Notes under the pieces: generated by a model
Seen by the model: the letters and a program-made list of their open reading frames with translations, nothing else
Told to the model about the DNA's origin: nothing
Database searches by the model: none
In this document: positions 7,592-17,428 of the stretch, in pieces
Numbering within the stretch: the stretch's first letter is position 1
How the letters are laid out: every line of letters begins with the position of its first letter
Source: an uncultured Bacteroidia bacterium
GTDB taxonomy: Bacteria > Bacteroidota > Bacteroidia > Bacteroidales > UBA932
Direction of reading: 5' to 3'
Assembly (NCBI GenBank): GCA_902784785.1
Contig: CACZWF010000001.1
Location: 1-58,691, forward strand
DNA length: 58,691 bases
Program-made: the position numbers and the translations under genes

Positions 7592-10500
7592 ACTGAATAT
7601 CATATTGTCCTTCCTGATGGTTCTGTGTTGTGTGAATTTGCCGGCACAGTCTATTACCGTGAAAGGAAGCGTAGCCGACGAGGCCGGTGAGCCGCTGCCG
7701 TCGGCGATTGTTGTAGCCAAGCCGAGTCCGGAAGGGAAGGTCCGCCTGTCCGTTACCGCCGATGTAAAAGGGCAGTTCAGCATCGAATGTCTCCCTACGG
7801 ATGTCCTGGTCGTCTATTTCCTGGGTTACGAAGATGCCACGGTTCCGGTTAAGTCCCAGACCGTCGTCAACGTCGTGATGCACCCCAGCAGCGAAACCCT
7901 GCTGAATGAGACCGTCGTGGTCGGTTACGGCAGCGTGAGCCGTTCGGACCTGACGGGTAGCGTAGCGAATGTGAAGATGGGAGATGTGCGTTCCGCCGCC
8001 GTCACAGGTATTGACCAGGCCCTCCAGGGGCGCATCGCCGGCGCGGAGATCATGAGTACGACCGGCGATCCCGGCGCTGGCACCTCGATCCGTATCCGTG
8101 GAACCCGAAGTATTACCGCTTCGAATGAGCCGCTGATTGTGCTCGACGGTGTCGTGGACGCCGTTACGGATTTGAATGAGATCAACCCGGCGGACATCGA
8201 GTCGATATCGGTCTTGAAAGACGCTTCCGCCACGGCCATATACGGTGCCAGGGGCAGCAACGGCGTCATTCTGATTACGACCAAGGAGGCATCCGTCAGC
8301 GGAAATGTGAGCGTCACGGCCAAGTTCAGCGGCGGCGTTTCCATGCTTCCCTCCAAATTGGATGTCATGAATGCCACCCAGTTTGCCAATTACTGGAACG
8401 AGTATGCGCAGTTGAGCACCGCTTCGTACGGAGACAGGACAACGAGGACCCCCGTGAGCGCCCTGGCGGTTACAGACCCTTATTCGCTGGGCAAAGGAAC
8501 GGACTGGATGGATGAGATAACCCGCGTTGCGCCCTATCATTCCGAGCAGCTTTCCGTGAGCGGTATGTCGGGCCGTACCAAGTATTATGTTTCCTTCTCT
8601 CACACGGACAACCGCGGTATCATCAAAAACAGCGGTGTGCGCGATCTGGTCGGCCGGGCCAACGTGTCCACCGACCTGTTCAAATGGCTTAACGCCGGCA
8701 TCCGCCTGTCGTACAATTACAGGGATACGGATGAGAATGTAGCGTCCGTAGGCGGTACGGGGCTGTACAATTCGGCCATCTACCTGTCTCCCCTGATGTC
8801 GCCCGATGCCGTCGTCAACCCGCTCAACACGACGGGGGCAAAGATTACGCTGCCCACCTATCATATCAAGGAATCCACCAAGAAGGCGCTCCGTAGCATG
8901 TTTACCATTGCGGGCTTTGCCAACTTTAAGATTACCAATGAAATAACCCTGAAAACACAGGGCTCTTTCTTCCGCTTTGACCGAAATATGTTCCAATACT
9001 GGCCCTCGACCCTTCCCAGTCGAAGTGATGGCCAAGGCGGATCGGCCACCCGGCAATACTATTCGGAGAACAAGATTACGGGGGACGCTACGCTGAACTG
9101 GAACCACAAATATGGCGGAAAGCATTGGGTGGACATCATGGTCGGCTCTTCCGTGTATTCTTTTACTAGCAACACGTTCAGCCTGTCCGGACAAGGTTAT
9201 CAGGTGGATGCCGTCAAATGGAAGAACATGAATGCCGTCCTGGATAAGAACACCTACAATGCGGGGACCGCCGAGACGGACAAACATACGCTTTCTTTCT
9301 TTGGAAGAATCAACTACGATTACCGGAAACGCTATTACCTCACGTTCACGGCCCGTGCGGACGGCGCTTCCAACTTCGCCTACAACAATAAGTGGGGCTT
9401 TTTCCCGTCGGGCGCCTTGCGGTGGAACATCCACAACGAGCCCTTCATGAAGCGGGTGTCGGCCGTGGATGAATTGTCCCTCAAATTCAGTTACGGACGC
9501 TCCGGCAACGACGCCATTCCGGTGTACCGTTCCCTGGCGGCACTATCTTCCACGACGGGTGGCTATCTTTTCGACGGCCGTCAGCCTGTCGCCTACTATC
9601 CTTCCCGGATCGTTTCCCCTGATTTGCGCTGGGAAAAGACCGACCTGCTCAACCTCGCCGTTACGGGGTCGTTCTTCAACAGCCGGCTCAGTTTTACGGC
9701 CGAAGCCTACTATGCGTACACGTCGGACCTTCTCCTGAACGTACAGGTGGCCCGGCAGTCCGGCTATTCCAGCCGTCTGGCCAACATCGGCGCCACCTCC
9801 AACAAAGGGCTGGAACTGTCCATCGACTCCCGTAACATCGTCACACGAGGCTTTGTCTGGAGCACCTCCTTTACCATCTCCCACAATACGCAGCGTGTCG
9901 AAGACATCGGCGGCGAGAACTACATCATCGCCTATGCGGCTCCGTCCACCGGCTATATGATGTACGGCTATGTGAAGGGATATCCCATCAACTCGCTCTG
10001 GGGCTTCCAGGCGGCCGGTGTCTGGCACAACGAAGCAGAAATCGCCCGCAATGAGGTGACCCATGCTGTGGCGTCCCGAAACGGCACCTCTACCCTGGGA
10101 TATCCGGTCTATGTGGACCGAAATCACGACGGAGTCCTCAACAGCGAGGACATTACCTACCTGGGCAATGCGGATCCGGTCCTTTATGGTGGCCTCCAGA
10201 ACACCTTCAATATCGGGAAACTGACCCTGGGCATCTATCTGGTCTATTCCCTCGGCGGAAAGATATTCAACTATTCCGAACTGTTCATGGCCGGCTCCGC
10301 GCGAACGAACCAATATACCTATATGGTGAATGCGTGGCACCCGACCAAAAACCCGACTTCCGATCTGCCCCGCGCAGGCAGTTTCGACGAAGACGTGCAC
10401 AGCACCCGTCAGCTGCATGATGCCTCCTATCTCCGCTTGAAGACCGTTTCCGTCTCCTATTCGTGGAACATCCGAAGCAAGGTCTTGAAAGACATCACCG

Positions 10501-10658
10501 TAGGCGTATCGGGAGAGAATCTCTATCTGTGGAAGGCCTACAACGGGTTCGATCCCGATGTGTCTTCATCGTCGGACGGTTCCACGCTGCGGCGCATGGA
10601 CCTGGGTGCCTATCCCAAGGCCCGCACCGTCATCGGTTTCATTCAATTGAAGTATTGA
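7584..10658 (+). CDS. SusC/RagA-family TonB-dependent outer-membrane transporter
   Basis: 1024 residues from the second of two close ATGs (MNKLNIIL), which gives a clean signal peptide ending near PAQS; the ATG at 7578 would add only two residues. Domains: carboxypeptidase-regulatory-like domain (~23-105), TonB box region (ETVVVGYGSV), plug (~115-230, with SVLKDASATAIYGARGSNG) and a 22-strand barrel to the C-terminus, ending in an aromatic-rich strand (VIGFIQLKY). It imports ligand bound by its SusD partner, encoded 4 nt downstream. Partner genes suggest a phosphodiester-containing substrate, but SusC sequence alone does not say. Confidence 0.95.
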   Translation: MNKLNIILSFLMVLCCVNLPAQSITVKGSVADEAGEPLPSAIVVAKPSPEGKVRLSVTADVKGQFSIECLPTDVLVVYFLGYEDATVPVKSQTVVNVVMHPSSETLLNETVVVGYGSVSRSDLTGSVANVKMGDVRSAAVTGIDQALQGRIAGAEIMSTTGDPGAGTSIRIRGTRSITASNEPLIVLDGVVDAVTDLNEINPADIESISVLKDASATAIYGARGSNGVILITTKEASVSGNVSVTAKFSGGVSMLPSKLDVMNATQFANYWNEYAQLSTASYGDRTTRTPVSALAVTDPYSLGKGTDWMDEITRVAPYHSEQLSVSGMSGRTKYYVSFSHTDNRGIIKNSGVRDLVGRANVSTDLFKWLNAGIRLSYNYRDTDENVASVGGTGLYNSAIYLSPLMSPDAVVNPLNTTGAKITLPTYHIKESTKKALRSMFTIAGFANFKITNEITLKTQGSFFRFDRNMFQYWPSTLPSRSDGQGGSATRQYYSENKITGDATLNWNHKYGGKHWVDIMVGSSVYSFTSNTFSLSGQGYQVDAVKWKNMNAVLDKNTYNAGTAETDKHTLSFFGRINYDYRKRYYLTFTARADGASNFAYNNKWGFFPSGALRWNIHNEPFMKRVSAVDELSLKFSYGRSGNDAIPVYRSLAALSSTTGGYLFDGRQPVAYYPSRIVSPDLRWEKTDLLNLAVTGSFFNSRLSFTAEAYYAYTSDLLLNVQVARQSGYSSRLANIGATSNKGLELSIDSRNIVTRGFVWSTSFTISHNTQRVEDIGGENYIIAYAAPSTGYMMYGYVKGYPINSLWGFQAAGVWHNEAEIARNEVTHAVASRNGTSTLGYPVYVDRNHDGVLNSEDITYLGNADPVLYGGLQNTFNIGKLTLGIYLVYSLGGKIFNYSELFMAGSARTNQYTYMVNAWHPTKNPTSDLPRAGSFDEDVHSTRQLHDASYLRLKTVSVSYSWNIRSKVLKDITVGVSGENLYLWKAYNGFDPDVSSSSDGSTLRRMDLGAYPKARTVIGFIQLKY

Positions 10659-10661
10659 GTT

Positions 10662-12164
10662 ATGGCTAAGAGTAAGAATCCTTTCCGTTTTGCCTTGCGG
10701 GCGGCCGCCTTTCTTTGCGGGGCCGTATGGTGCTCCGCGTGCCTGGATGAAGATACCAGCAGCATCGTCTCTCCGGATGATTACTTCCGTTCCGAGGAAC
10801 AGTGCCAGACGGCCGTCAACGGCGCCTACATTCCCCTGAAAAGCATCTACATTTTCCGCTATATGATGGCCGTGGAGGGAGTTACGGACCTTGCGTCGGT
10901 CAACGGTTCGGCCCAGGTTGACGCCCGGTTGCTCATCTCTCCTGCGAACAGCGGTGTGGGGGAGGTGGTCTGGCAGTATGGCTACATCGGTATCCGGAAT
11001 GCCAACTGCGCCATCTATGGGATGGAGCATTCGGACCTCAACCAGGAAGATGTGTTCCGTCTCCTGTGCGAAGCCAAAATCCTCCGGGCCTATTATTATT
11101 ACCTGCTCACGTCTTTCTTCGGAGATGTGCCCTTCTATGAAGATTATGTCCGCACGGTGGACGATCTGAAACGGGTCTGCTCCCTTCCTCGCATGAGCGC
11201 CATTCAGACCCGGCAGACACTGATCGAAGAACTGTCGGCCTTCGCCCCGCGCATGCAGCAGATTCCCACCGCTTCCGAGACAGAACATCGCTGCGGGGCC
11301 GCCATGGCCTGGATGCTCGTCGCCAAGATGCAAATGTGGAACAAGGACTGGGCGGGCGCGATGACTTCCTTGCAGAAGCTCCGCGAAATCTATGGTCCCC
11401 TCTCCCAGTATTCGCTGGAAGACATTCCTTTCCGGAACAAGAACACGCAGGAGTCGATCTTCGAGATCCAGCACGCCTATGAAAAGGGCGGGCTCAACTA
11501 TTCCTCTAACTGCGCCAGCATTTGCATGCCTCATCCTCGGGCCGGTGACAGCTACAACTACGATGGGGTGGATATTCCCGAACTGGGCAACGAAGCCGTC
11601 GTCTGGGCCCCGATCAGGCCAACCTCCTATTTTGCCAATTCCGTGATGCCGGAGGCGGCCGGCGATGCCCGTCGCGACAACAATATGGTCAGCAAATGGA
11701 ACGGGCACAAGTTCTCCCGCACCTGGATGGGACCCAAATTCTGGTGCCCGCTGATGTATGCCTCGAACGACTCCAACAATTACAAGGTGTTCCGCTATGC
11801 CGATGCCGTTCTGATGATGGCCGAATGCCTGTGTGAACTGAATGAGAATGAGGAGGCCATCGCTTGTCTGGACGAAGTGAAGACCCGTGCCGGCCTGCCG
11901 GTCTACGGCCCGTTCAAGACCAAGGAAAAACTCACGGATGAGATTCGCAAGGAGCGGGCGCGAGAGCTGTTCGGAGAGTTCCAGCGCAAGTTCGATCTGG
12001 TCCGCTGGGGTATCTGGTACAAATTCACGACCCAGTACAACACCTATACCGACGTACAGGAAAACATCCGTCCGTGTCATGAGTACTACCCTATTCCGGA
12101 CCAGCAGGTCGTCGCCTCCGGGTACCAGTTGGACAATAACGCATATAAACAATATGGACTATAG
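10662..12164 (+). CDS. SusD/RagB-family surface ligand-binding lipoprotein
   Basis: 500 residues with a lipoprotein signal ending at Cys 27 (VWCSAC). It has the SusD layout: an N-terminal segment starting SIVSPDDYFRSEEQC, TPR helices, and a C-terminal SusD domain with the RKERARELFGEFQRKFDLVRWG signature and the closing EYYPIPDQQV motif. It forms the lid over the SusC channel. It starts 4 nt after susC and overlaps the next gene by 11 nt. Confidence 0.95.
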   Translation: MAKSKNPFRFALRAAAFLCGAVWCSACLDEDTSSIVSPDDYFRSEEQCQTAVNGAYIPLKSIYIFRYMMAVEGVTDLASVNGSAQVDARLLISPANSGVGEVVWQYGYIGIRNANCAIYGMEHSDLNQEDVFRLLCEAKILRAYYYYLLTSFFGDVPFYEDYVRTVDDLKRVCSLPRMSAIQTRQTLIEELSAFAPRMQQIPTASETEHRCGAAMAWMLVAKMQMWNKDWAGAMTSLQKLREIYGPLSQYSLEDIPFRNKNTQESIFEIQHAYEKGGLNYSSNCASICMPHPRAGDSYNYDGVDIPELGNEAVVWAPIRPTSYFANSVMPEAAGDARRDNNMVSKWNGHKFSRTWMGPKFWCPLMYASNDSNNYKVFRYADAVLMMAECLCELNENEEAIACLDEVKTRAGLPVYGPFKTKEKLTDEIRKERARELFGEFQRKFDLVRWGIWYKFTTQYNTYTDVQENIRPCHEYYPIPDQQVVASGYQLDNNAYKQYGL

Positions 12165-12798
12165 GCATCTATTCGTCAGTATCTTGTTCGCGGCCGCCGT
12201 CTGCGCCTGCGCCAAACAGGACCCCTTCAACCGGGAGCTCGGCCTTCAGTCGCGCCTGGTGGAAGTCCCGTCTGAAACCGGGCTCACGCCGGTCATGGTT
12301 TTCAGCAACACCTCCTGGAAGGCGGGATTTGTCTCCCCGGTCAACTGGGCCTCCCTCGACCGGCTTTCCGGCACGGGCAGTTCGCAGGTGAAGTTCGCCT
12401 TCGCCGGCAATTACGGACGGGCCCGCAAGCTGTCCATCGCCTTCGAAGCCGGATCCTCCCGGGATACGCTGGTCATCATCCAGGCATCCGGCATTTCGTC
12501 GCCGGTGCTCACCCTCACGCCTTCCTCCCTGAATGTGGCCTCGGATGTTACGGCCGGCAAGGTCCTCCTGACGATGAACATTCAGGAGAATCTGGACGAA
12601 ATCCGCGTCTCGGTCTCCTATCCGGAGGCTGGGGAAGAGTGGGTCAGCGGCATTTCCTTTACGGATACCAGCCTGGCATTTTCCATGACACCCAATACAG
12701 GGGCGGTGGCCAGGAGGGCGATCATCACCCTCAGTCACAAAGATGCCTATGACAAGGAAATAACGGCACAGCTCTTTTTAACCCAAAATCCTGCCTGA
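12154..12798 (+). CDS. BACON-domain lipoprotein
   Basis: 214 residues from ATG 12154 (MDYRHLFVSILF), a lipoprotein signal with Cys 17/19 (VCAC). Two beta-sandwich repeats follow, each with the BACON pattern of a protected edge followed by W-x-A/AGF turns (NTSWKAGFVSP). BACON domains are thought to hold surface proteins near glycans or mucin. The frame continues upstream inside susD, but the lipoprotein signal sets the start. It overlaps the next gene at TGATG. Confidence 0.75.
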   Translation: MDYRHLFVSILFAAAVCACAKQDPFNRELGLQSRLVEVPSETGLTPVMVFSNTSWKAGFVSPVNWASLDRLSGTGSSQVKFAFAGNYGRARKLSIAFEAGSSRDTLVIIQASGISSPVLTLTPSSLNVASDVTAGKVLLTMNIQENLDEIRVSVSYPEAGEEWVSGISFTDTSLAFSMTPNTGAVARRAIITLSHKDAYDKEITAQLFLTQNPA

Positions 12799-14993
12799 TG
12801 AAAAACGAAATAATCTTTTTCCTTTCGCTCCTGATCTTGGCTTCGTGCAAGATAGATGATGCGGAATATCTTCAAAGGGACGAGCTGGGGCTGCCCGTGA
12901 AGGTGTTTACCGTGCCTTCCGACATCGGCCGTTTGCGCGTCCCCGTCTATTCCAACAAAGCTGGAACGGTGCGGGTGTTGGAGGGCGGCTCCTGGCTGGC
13001 GGCCGTGACCGACGCGTTCGACGGGGATGCTACCCTGAGCCTGGACTATCTGTACAACGAAGGCTTTCCCCGGCAGGGACTGGTGGAACTGAGAACAGAT
13101 TCGCGTTGCGATTCCATCCTCGTCCGGCAGGAGGGAGCCGTAGCCGAGTCCCTGGATTTTCCTCAGACCGGCATCATTGCGTACAATGGCAGCGGAGGCG
13201 TTTTAACCTTGCCCATTGTAGGGAACGTCGATACGCGGGCCATCCAAAGCCATGTCGTCTATATCGACGGCGAGGGCTGGATTTCTTCCGTAAATATCCT
13301 CCCGGAACAGTTGGAGATGACCACGGTGGACAATCCGGATGATCAGCATGTCCGAAGGGCGCGCCTGCGTCTCAAATATGTCGACGGCTGGAAAAATGAA
13401 CGCTCCTTCACCATTCTGGTCACCCAGGCGCCTTCCGGCAATGTCATCGGTGAGACCCAGTCATTCCCGCAGGTACGCTCGCTGGCGACCACCGCGGGCA
13501 GCCTCGTTACCGACGATATCTGCATCGAAGGTTATGTCGTGAGCCGTCCCGAATCCGGCAATGTCGGAGAGAATGCCGTCCTGGCCGTCAACTATATCGA
13601 CTATGCAGCCGACAAAGAAACGGTTTACATCGAGAGCACCGACGGGAGATACGGATTCCGGATCCGGACCGCCTCGGCCGAGGATAATGTTTTCCGCCCG
13701 GACACCTATGTGCGGATGCTGCTCAACGGCGCCAGCCTACAGAAGGAACTCCAGCCGGAACGCTATACGATTTACGGGGTGACGGAATCCATGGTGCTGG
13801 AATCCCGGTCCGGAGAGGGCATCGTCCTTCCGGTCAAGAACCTGAAAATGTCCGAACTGACCGACGAAGACATCTATACCTACGTGACGCTTCAGGACTG
13901 CGAGATTCCCGTTCGCAAGGGCTGCTTGACGCCGGTCAACGAAGGCTATACCAACCTGTTCAACAGCGACCGGGTGAGCAAATTCCCCATCCTGATCCGG
14001 GATATCGAGGGGAGCAGCATGTATATGTACACCAACACGACCTGCCCCTATCGCCGAGACGGGAGAAAACTCCCCTATGGAAAAGGACGCATTTCCGGCG
14101 TCATCGTCCATGAGAACTACCGGAGTTTCGTGGACAAGGACCATGCGGACGAGGATCTGTGCGGCAATATCGGCAACTACCAGATTCGCCACATGCGCTA
14201 TGAGGACCTGGCGTTGGAAGATGACATCGCCGGCAGTTTCTCCGCGCTGCTGACCGAGTACCGCTATATGAATATCCCCGCGGATAACCCCGACCACATC
14301 TGGCTGCCCACCTACGGGAACAACGGCTACTTCTCCCACTCCAAGACCTCCTACATCAACGACACCTACAAGACCCACGGCTGGCCTTCATCGGATTTTA
14401 CCTATCTGGGGCCCTGCGGGAGCGGCCATACCACCAGCGAGAACGGCTACGGGATTATCCTGGAGGATGGCAGCGATTATTGTGCGCCCTACAAGGGCAA
14501 CAGCACAGGAAAAGGTGTATCCACCGCGGAAATGAAACTGTGCTGGGCCAATTCTTTCTGGTGGAACTCCGGAAGGGGAGAAGCGTGGATCATCGTCTTC
14601 TCGACGAAAGACATCGTGTCCGACGTCGTCTCCATGCAGTTGTCCACCCACAACATTTCCCAGAATCTCCGTACGCCCCGGTATTGGAAGGCGGAGTGGT
14701 CCCTGAGCGGCGATATGTCGGCTTCCGCCGATTCGCAATGGCACCTCATCGCCAAGTATGTGGTGCCCGACATCGGCATCAATGCCAATACCCTGCTCAG
14801 CCAGAGTCTGGGCTTCAAGCAGATGGACTTCCCGCTGCCCGCCGATGAAATCCTCGGTCACGAACAGGTGTACATCCGCCTGATGCCCTGCGAAAACAAG
14901 GCGTCATCGGGCAATGATTACGATACGTCCACCATCAGCAACGGCAATGCCAATGCCATCAACTATTTTGCAATCAGATACAATAAACAATAA
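12798..14993 (+). CDS. DUF5689/BACON multidomain lipoprotein
   Basis: 731 residues; signal to Cys 17 (LILASC). Residues ~20-210 hold two BACON-like repeats ending TILVTQAPSG. A DUF5689-type domain (~215-430, OB-fold-like, with YVVSRPESGN and ADKETVYIES) follows, then a C-terminal beta region with a KGVSTAEMKLCWANSFWW segment resembling the choice-of-anchor/PKD-like parts of Bacteroidetes surface proteins. DUF5689 modules often occur beside extracellular nuclease domains in Bacteroidetes, which fits the EEP enzymes here. No catalytic residues are recognised; it is probably a ligand-binding accessory. Confidence 0.72.
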   Translation: MKNEIIFFLSLLILASCKIDDAEYLQRDELGLPVKVFTVPSDIGRLRVPVYSNKAGTVRVLEGGSWLAAVTDAFDGDATLSLDYLYNEGFPRQGLVELRTDSRCDSILVRQEGAVAESLDFPQTGIIAYNGSGGVLTLPIVGNVDTRAIQSHVVYIDGEGWISSVNILPEQLEMTTVDNPDDQHVRRARLRLKYVDGWKNERSFTILVTQAPSGNVIGETQSFPQVRSLATTAGSLVTDDICIEGYVVSRPESGNVGENAVLAVNYIDYAADKETVYIESTDGRYGFRIRTASAEDNVFRPDTYVRMLLNGASLQKELQPERYTIYGVTESMVLESRSGEGIVLPVKNLKMSELTDEDIYTYVTLQDCEIPVRKGCLTPVNEGYTNLFNSDRVSKFPILIRDIEGSSMYMYTNTTCPYRRDGRKLPYGKGRISGVIVHENYRSFVDKDHADEDLCGNIGNYQIRHMRYEDLALEDDIAGSFSALLTEYRYMNIPADNPDHIWLPTYGNNGYFSHSKTSYINDTYKTHGWPSSDFTYLGPCGSGHTTSENGYGIILEDGSDYCAPYKGNSTGKGVSTAEMKLCWANSFWWNSGRGEAWIIVFSTKDIVSDVVSMQLSTHNISQNLRTPRYWKAEWSLSGDMSASADSQWHLIAKYVVPDIGINANTLLSQSLGFKQMDFPLPADEILGHEQVYIRLMPCENKASSGNDYDTSTISNGNANAINYFAIRYNKQ

Positions 14994-15000
14994 AAGCACA

Positions 15001-17427
15001 ATGAACAGTCATCGCATTTTATTCGCGCTGCTTTCCGGCCTTGCCGCTTTCTGCCTGTTTTCCTGCACCCGGGAAGACGGGCCGGTTGAGGCAGTCGTGC
15101 CGTCAAACGGGGTTCCCACCGTGTTCCAATGCGCCTTTGAAGTGCCCGTGGCCGATGCCGCCGGGACCAAGGTGACCGTTGCGGACGGAGCGGGGCAGCA
15201 GAAGATTCCGGTATGGGAAGCCGGGGACAAAATCAAGATTTTCTACAAAGACCCTTCCTCGGGCGAGATGGCTTCGACGGATGGGACCGCCAATACCAGC
15301 GGGACGGAGACCACTTTTACGGCCGTATTGCCGGAAGGCGTTTCCGCCTTTTACGCGGTCTATCCCGCCACGCTGGCTTCCACGGTGGACGAGGCCGGGA
15401 ATTTTTCGGTCAAGATGAAGACCGGCAGCGAGGACGAGGCTTCTTTCTCGCAGGCCTGCATCTGCATCGCCCGCTCCGGCCCCGAAAAGCAGTTCCGCTT
15501 CCGGAACCTTTGCGCCATCCTGCAATTCACCGTACAGGACAAAGGGAGCATCCTGCAAATCTGCGGCATCGGCGCCGCCCCGGTGGACGGGACGATTTCC
15601 GCTTCGTTGGGGACGGACGGCAGCGTCATTTATGCCGACGAACCCTATTCGGACACCGAATACTCCCGTCAACTCAAAAAGATCAGCGCCGACAATACGA
15701 CCTGTTACATACCCATCCTTCCCGGAGCGATGGCGGAAGGGATTGCCATCAATCACCTGGCCACCTATACCGCGCCGGCTGCCTTCGCCCAGGTTCCCAT
15801 CGCCTTTGAGCGTTCCCATATCTACGATCTGGGCGTGCTGGACGCTCACGTGGTGAAAGACTATTACTTCACCGAGGGCGGAGCCGGAGACAGGAGCGGC
15901 CTTTCCTGGGAAAATGCCGGGGACTGCGCCGCCTTCAAGGCGCTTGTGGGCCGCACTGGCGAGAACGATGAGCAGAAAGCCTGCACGCGCTATCTGCATA
16001 TCTGGAAAACGAAGGGTATCACCTGTCATTTCGGCGCCGGAACCTATGTGTTCGGCGATGCGGAGAACGAACGGCTGACCGTGGATTTCAAAGATGCCCT
16101 CGGAACCGTCTATTCGGAATTCAGCATCCGGGGCGGTTATCCGGCCAACGGCGGCGAAACACCAGATCCGACGACCTGCAAGACGATCTTTTCCGGCAAC
16201 CATCAGTATGGCATCTTGAATGTCTATGACCGTGCCCGCGTGCATATCGACGGGGTGACTTTCGCCCAGGCCAGCAGCGCCAACACGGGTACTTCCGACA
16301 ACACCATCCCCCGGGGAGCCGCCCTTTATCTGAAAGACAGTTATGCGTCCAATTCGGGCAACCAGGAAAAAGAGCGCAAGGCCGCACCCCGTGTCTGGCT
16401 GACGAACTGTGTGTTTGAGGACAACAGGACGACGGATGAGAGCGTCACCGTCGGCGACTATGTGGGCGGTTCGGCCATCAACATCGCCAATGGCGCCTTG
16501 TATGCCGACCATTGTATCTTCCGCAACAATTTCGACCGCGGGGTTGCCGGCTGCATCCGCCTGAGCGGCAATTACGAAAAGGAATGGCTGGCTTCCTACG
16601 CTTTCTTTAATGCCTGTCTCTTTACAGGCAATACGGTCGGCTCGTACAGCAATTCGTATGGTTGTGTAATCCAGCAGAACCGCAAGGGCGCCCTGCTGGG
16701 CATGTACAACTGCACCTTGTACAACAACAATGCGGCCGCTCCCGACGACTCGCGCTACGGATGGAATATCATGAACTTTGAGCGCAGCGCCATCATCGCC
16801 AACACCACCATCGTGGATAACATCTACTCCGTCTCGAACACGGATCCGGGCTATGCCATCCGGGTTAACGGGAAGCCCAACGGAATGAATCATTATATCT
16901 ATGCCAACAACCTTCTGATGAATGCGACTGCTCCCGCTTCGGGCAACCGCGGCTATACGGCCATTCTTCCGGATGCCAGCAGCAGTTCGACCGCCCGCTT
17001 CTTTATGGAAGGCGGTTCCGTGTTTGGCTTTTGGGGCTCGGGATATGGCAATACGACTTATGTGACTGTGACCCCTGCCGACGAATATGGCAGCGGCTCA
17101 TCCGCCCAGGCTTACGCCTACGCCGACGTGGACAATCCCTCTTTCTCAGACGGCCTGTTCCGGTGGGCGGGAACCTTGAAGGGCGGTACGGTTTCCTGCA
17201 AGTTCATGTCCGCCCAGCGCATGCGGGAAAATGTGCTTCAGTCCGCCAACATCAACCAGACGGATGCCGCGTCCCACGTGACCTTCCCTCTCTCCGGGAT
17301 TGGCAGTGACTCCAATTATGCCAGTTTCTACGGATGGCTGAACGCGTTAAATGCAATCGATGTAGATGCGGCGGGGAATCCGAGACCGGAAAGCGGATGG
17401 ACGCCCGGGGCCTATCAAGTTCAATAG
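15001..17427 (+). CDS. Fimbrillin-like N-terminus fused to a right-handed beta-helix
   Basis: 808 residues from ATG 15001, lipoprotein signal to Cys 22 (CLFSC). Residues ~40-285 have the fimbrillin-family layout (WEAGDKIKIFYKD, FYAVYPATLAS, RFRNLCAILQFTV). After ~300 comes a beta-helix region (~380-720) with repeated Asn/Gly turns and strands such as VYDRARVHIDGVTFAQ and INIANGALYADHCIF, the coil structure of polysaccharide lyases and pectinases. No clear lyase catalytic triad is visible, so the activity is unknown. The C-terminus (AAGNPRPESGWTPGAYQ) is the standard end of Bacteroidetes choice-of-anchor beta-helix proteins. It starts 7 nt after the previous gene. Confidence 0.75.
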   Translation: MNSHRILFALLSGLAAFCLFSCTREDGPVEAVVPSNGVPTVFQCAFEVPVADAAGTKVTVADGAGQQKIPVWEAGDKIKIFYKDPSSGEMASTDGTANTSGTETTFTAVLPEGVSAFYAVYPATLASTVDEAGNFSVKMKTGSEDEASFSQACICIARSGPEKQFRFRNLCAILQFTVQDKGSILQICGIGAAPVDGTISASLGTDGSVIYADEPYSDTEYSRQLKKISADNTTCYIPILPGAMAEGIAINHLATYTAPAAFAQVPIAFERSHIYDLGVLDAHVVKDYYFTEGGAGDRSGLSWENAGDCAAFKALVGRTGENDEQKACTRYLHIWKTKGITCHFGAGTYVFGDAENERLTVDFKDALGTVYSEFSIRGGYPANGGETPDPTTCKTIFSGNHQYGILNVYDRARVHIDGVTFAQASSANTGTSDNTIPRGAALYLKDSYASNSGNQEKERKAAPRVWLTNCVFEDNRTTDESVTVGDYVGGSAINIANGALYADHCIFRNNFDRGVAGCIRLSGNYEKEWLASYAFFNACLFTGNTVGSYSNSYGCVIQQNRKGALLGMYNCTLYNNNAAAPDDSRYGWNIMNFERSAIIANTTIVDNIYSVSNTDPGYAIRVNGKPNGMNHYIYANNLLMNATAPASGNRGYTAILPDASSSSTARFFMEGGSVFGFWGSGYGNTTYVTVTPADEYGSGSSAQAYAYADVDNPSFSDGLFRWAGTLKGGTVSCKFMSAQRMRENVLQSANINQTDAASHVTFPLSGIGSDSNYASFYGWLNALNAIDVDAAGNPRPESGWTPGAYQVQ

Positions 17428-17428
17428 T

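Noticed and set aside
7545..9434. 629-codon minus-strand open frame opposite susC
   Set aside because: Shadow of the coding strand in GC-rich DNA; it has no signal, no recognisable domain and lies wholly opposite a certain gene.
10566..12152. 528-codon minus-strand open frame opposite susD
   Set aside because: Same reason; composition is that of a complementary-strand shadow (Val/Gly/His/Arg-rich, no motif).
15103..16893. 596-codon minus-strand open frame opposite the beta-helix gene
   Set aside because: Shadow frame; no domain and no promoter.
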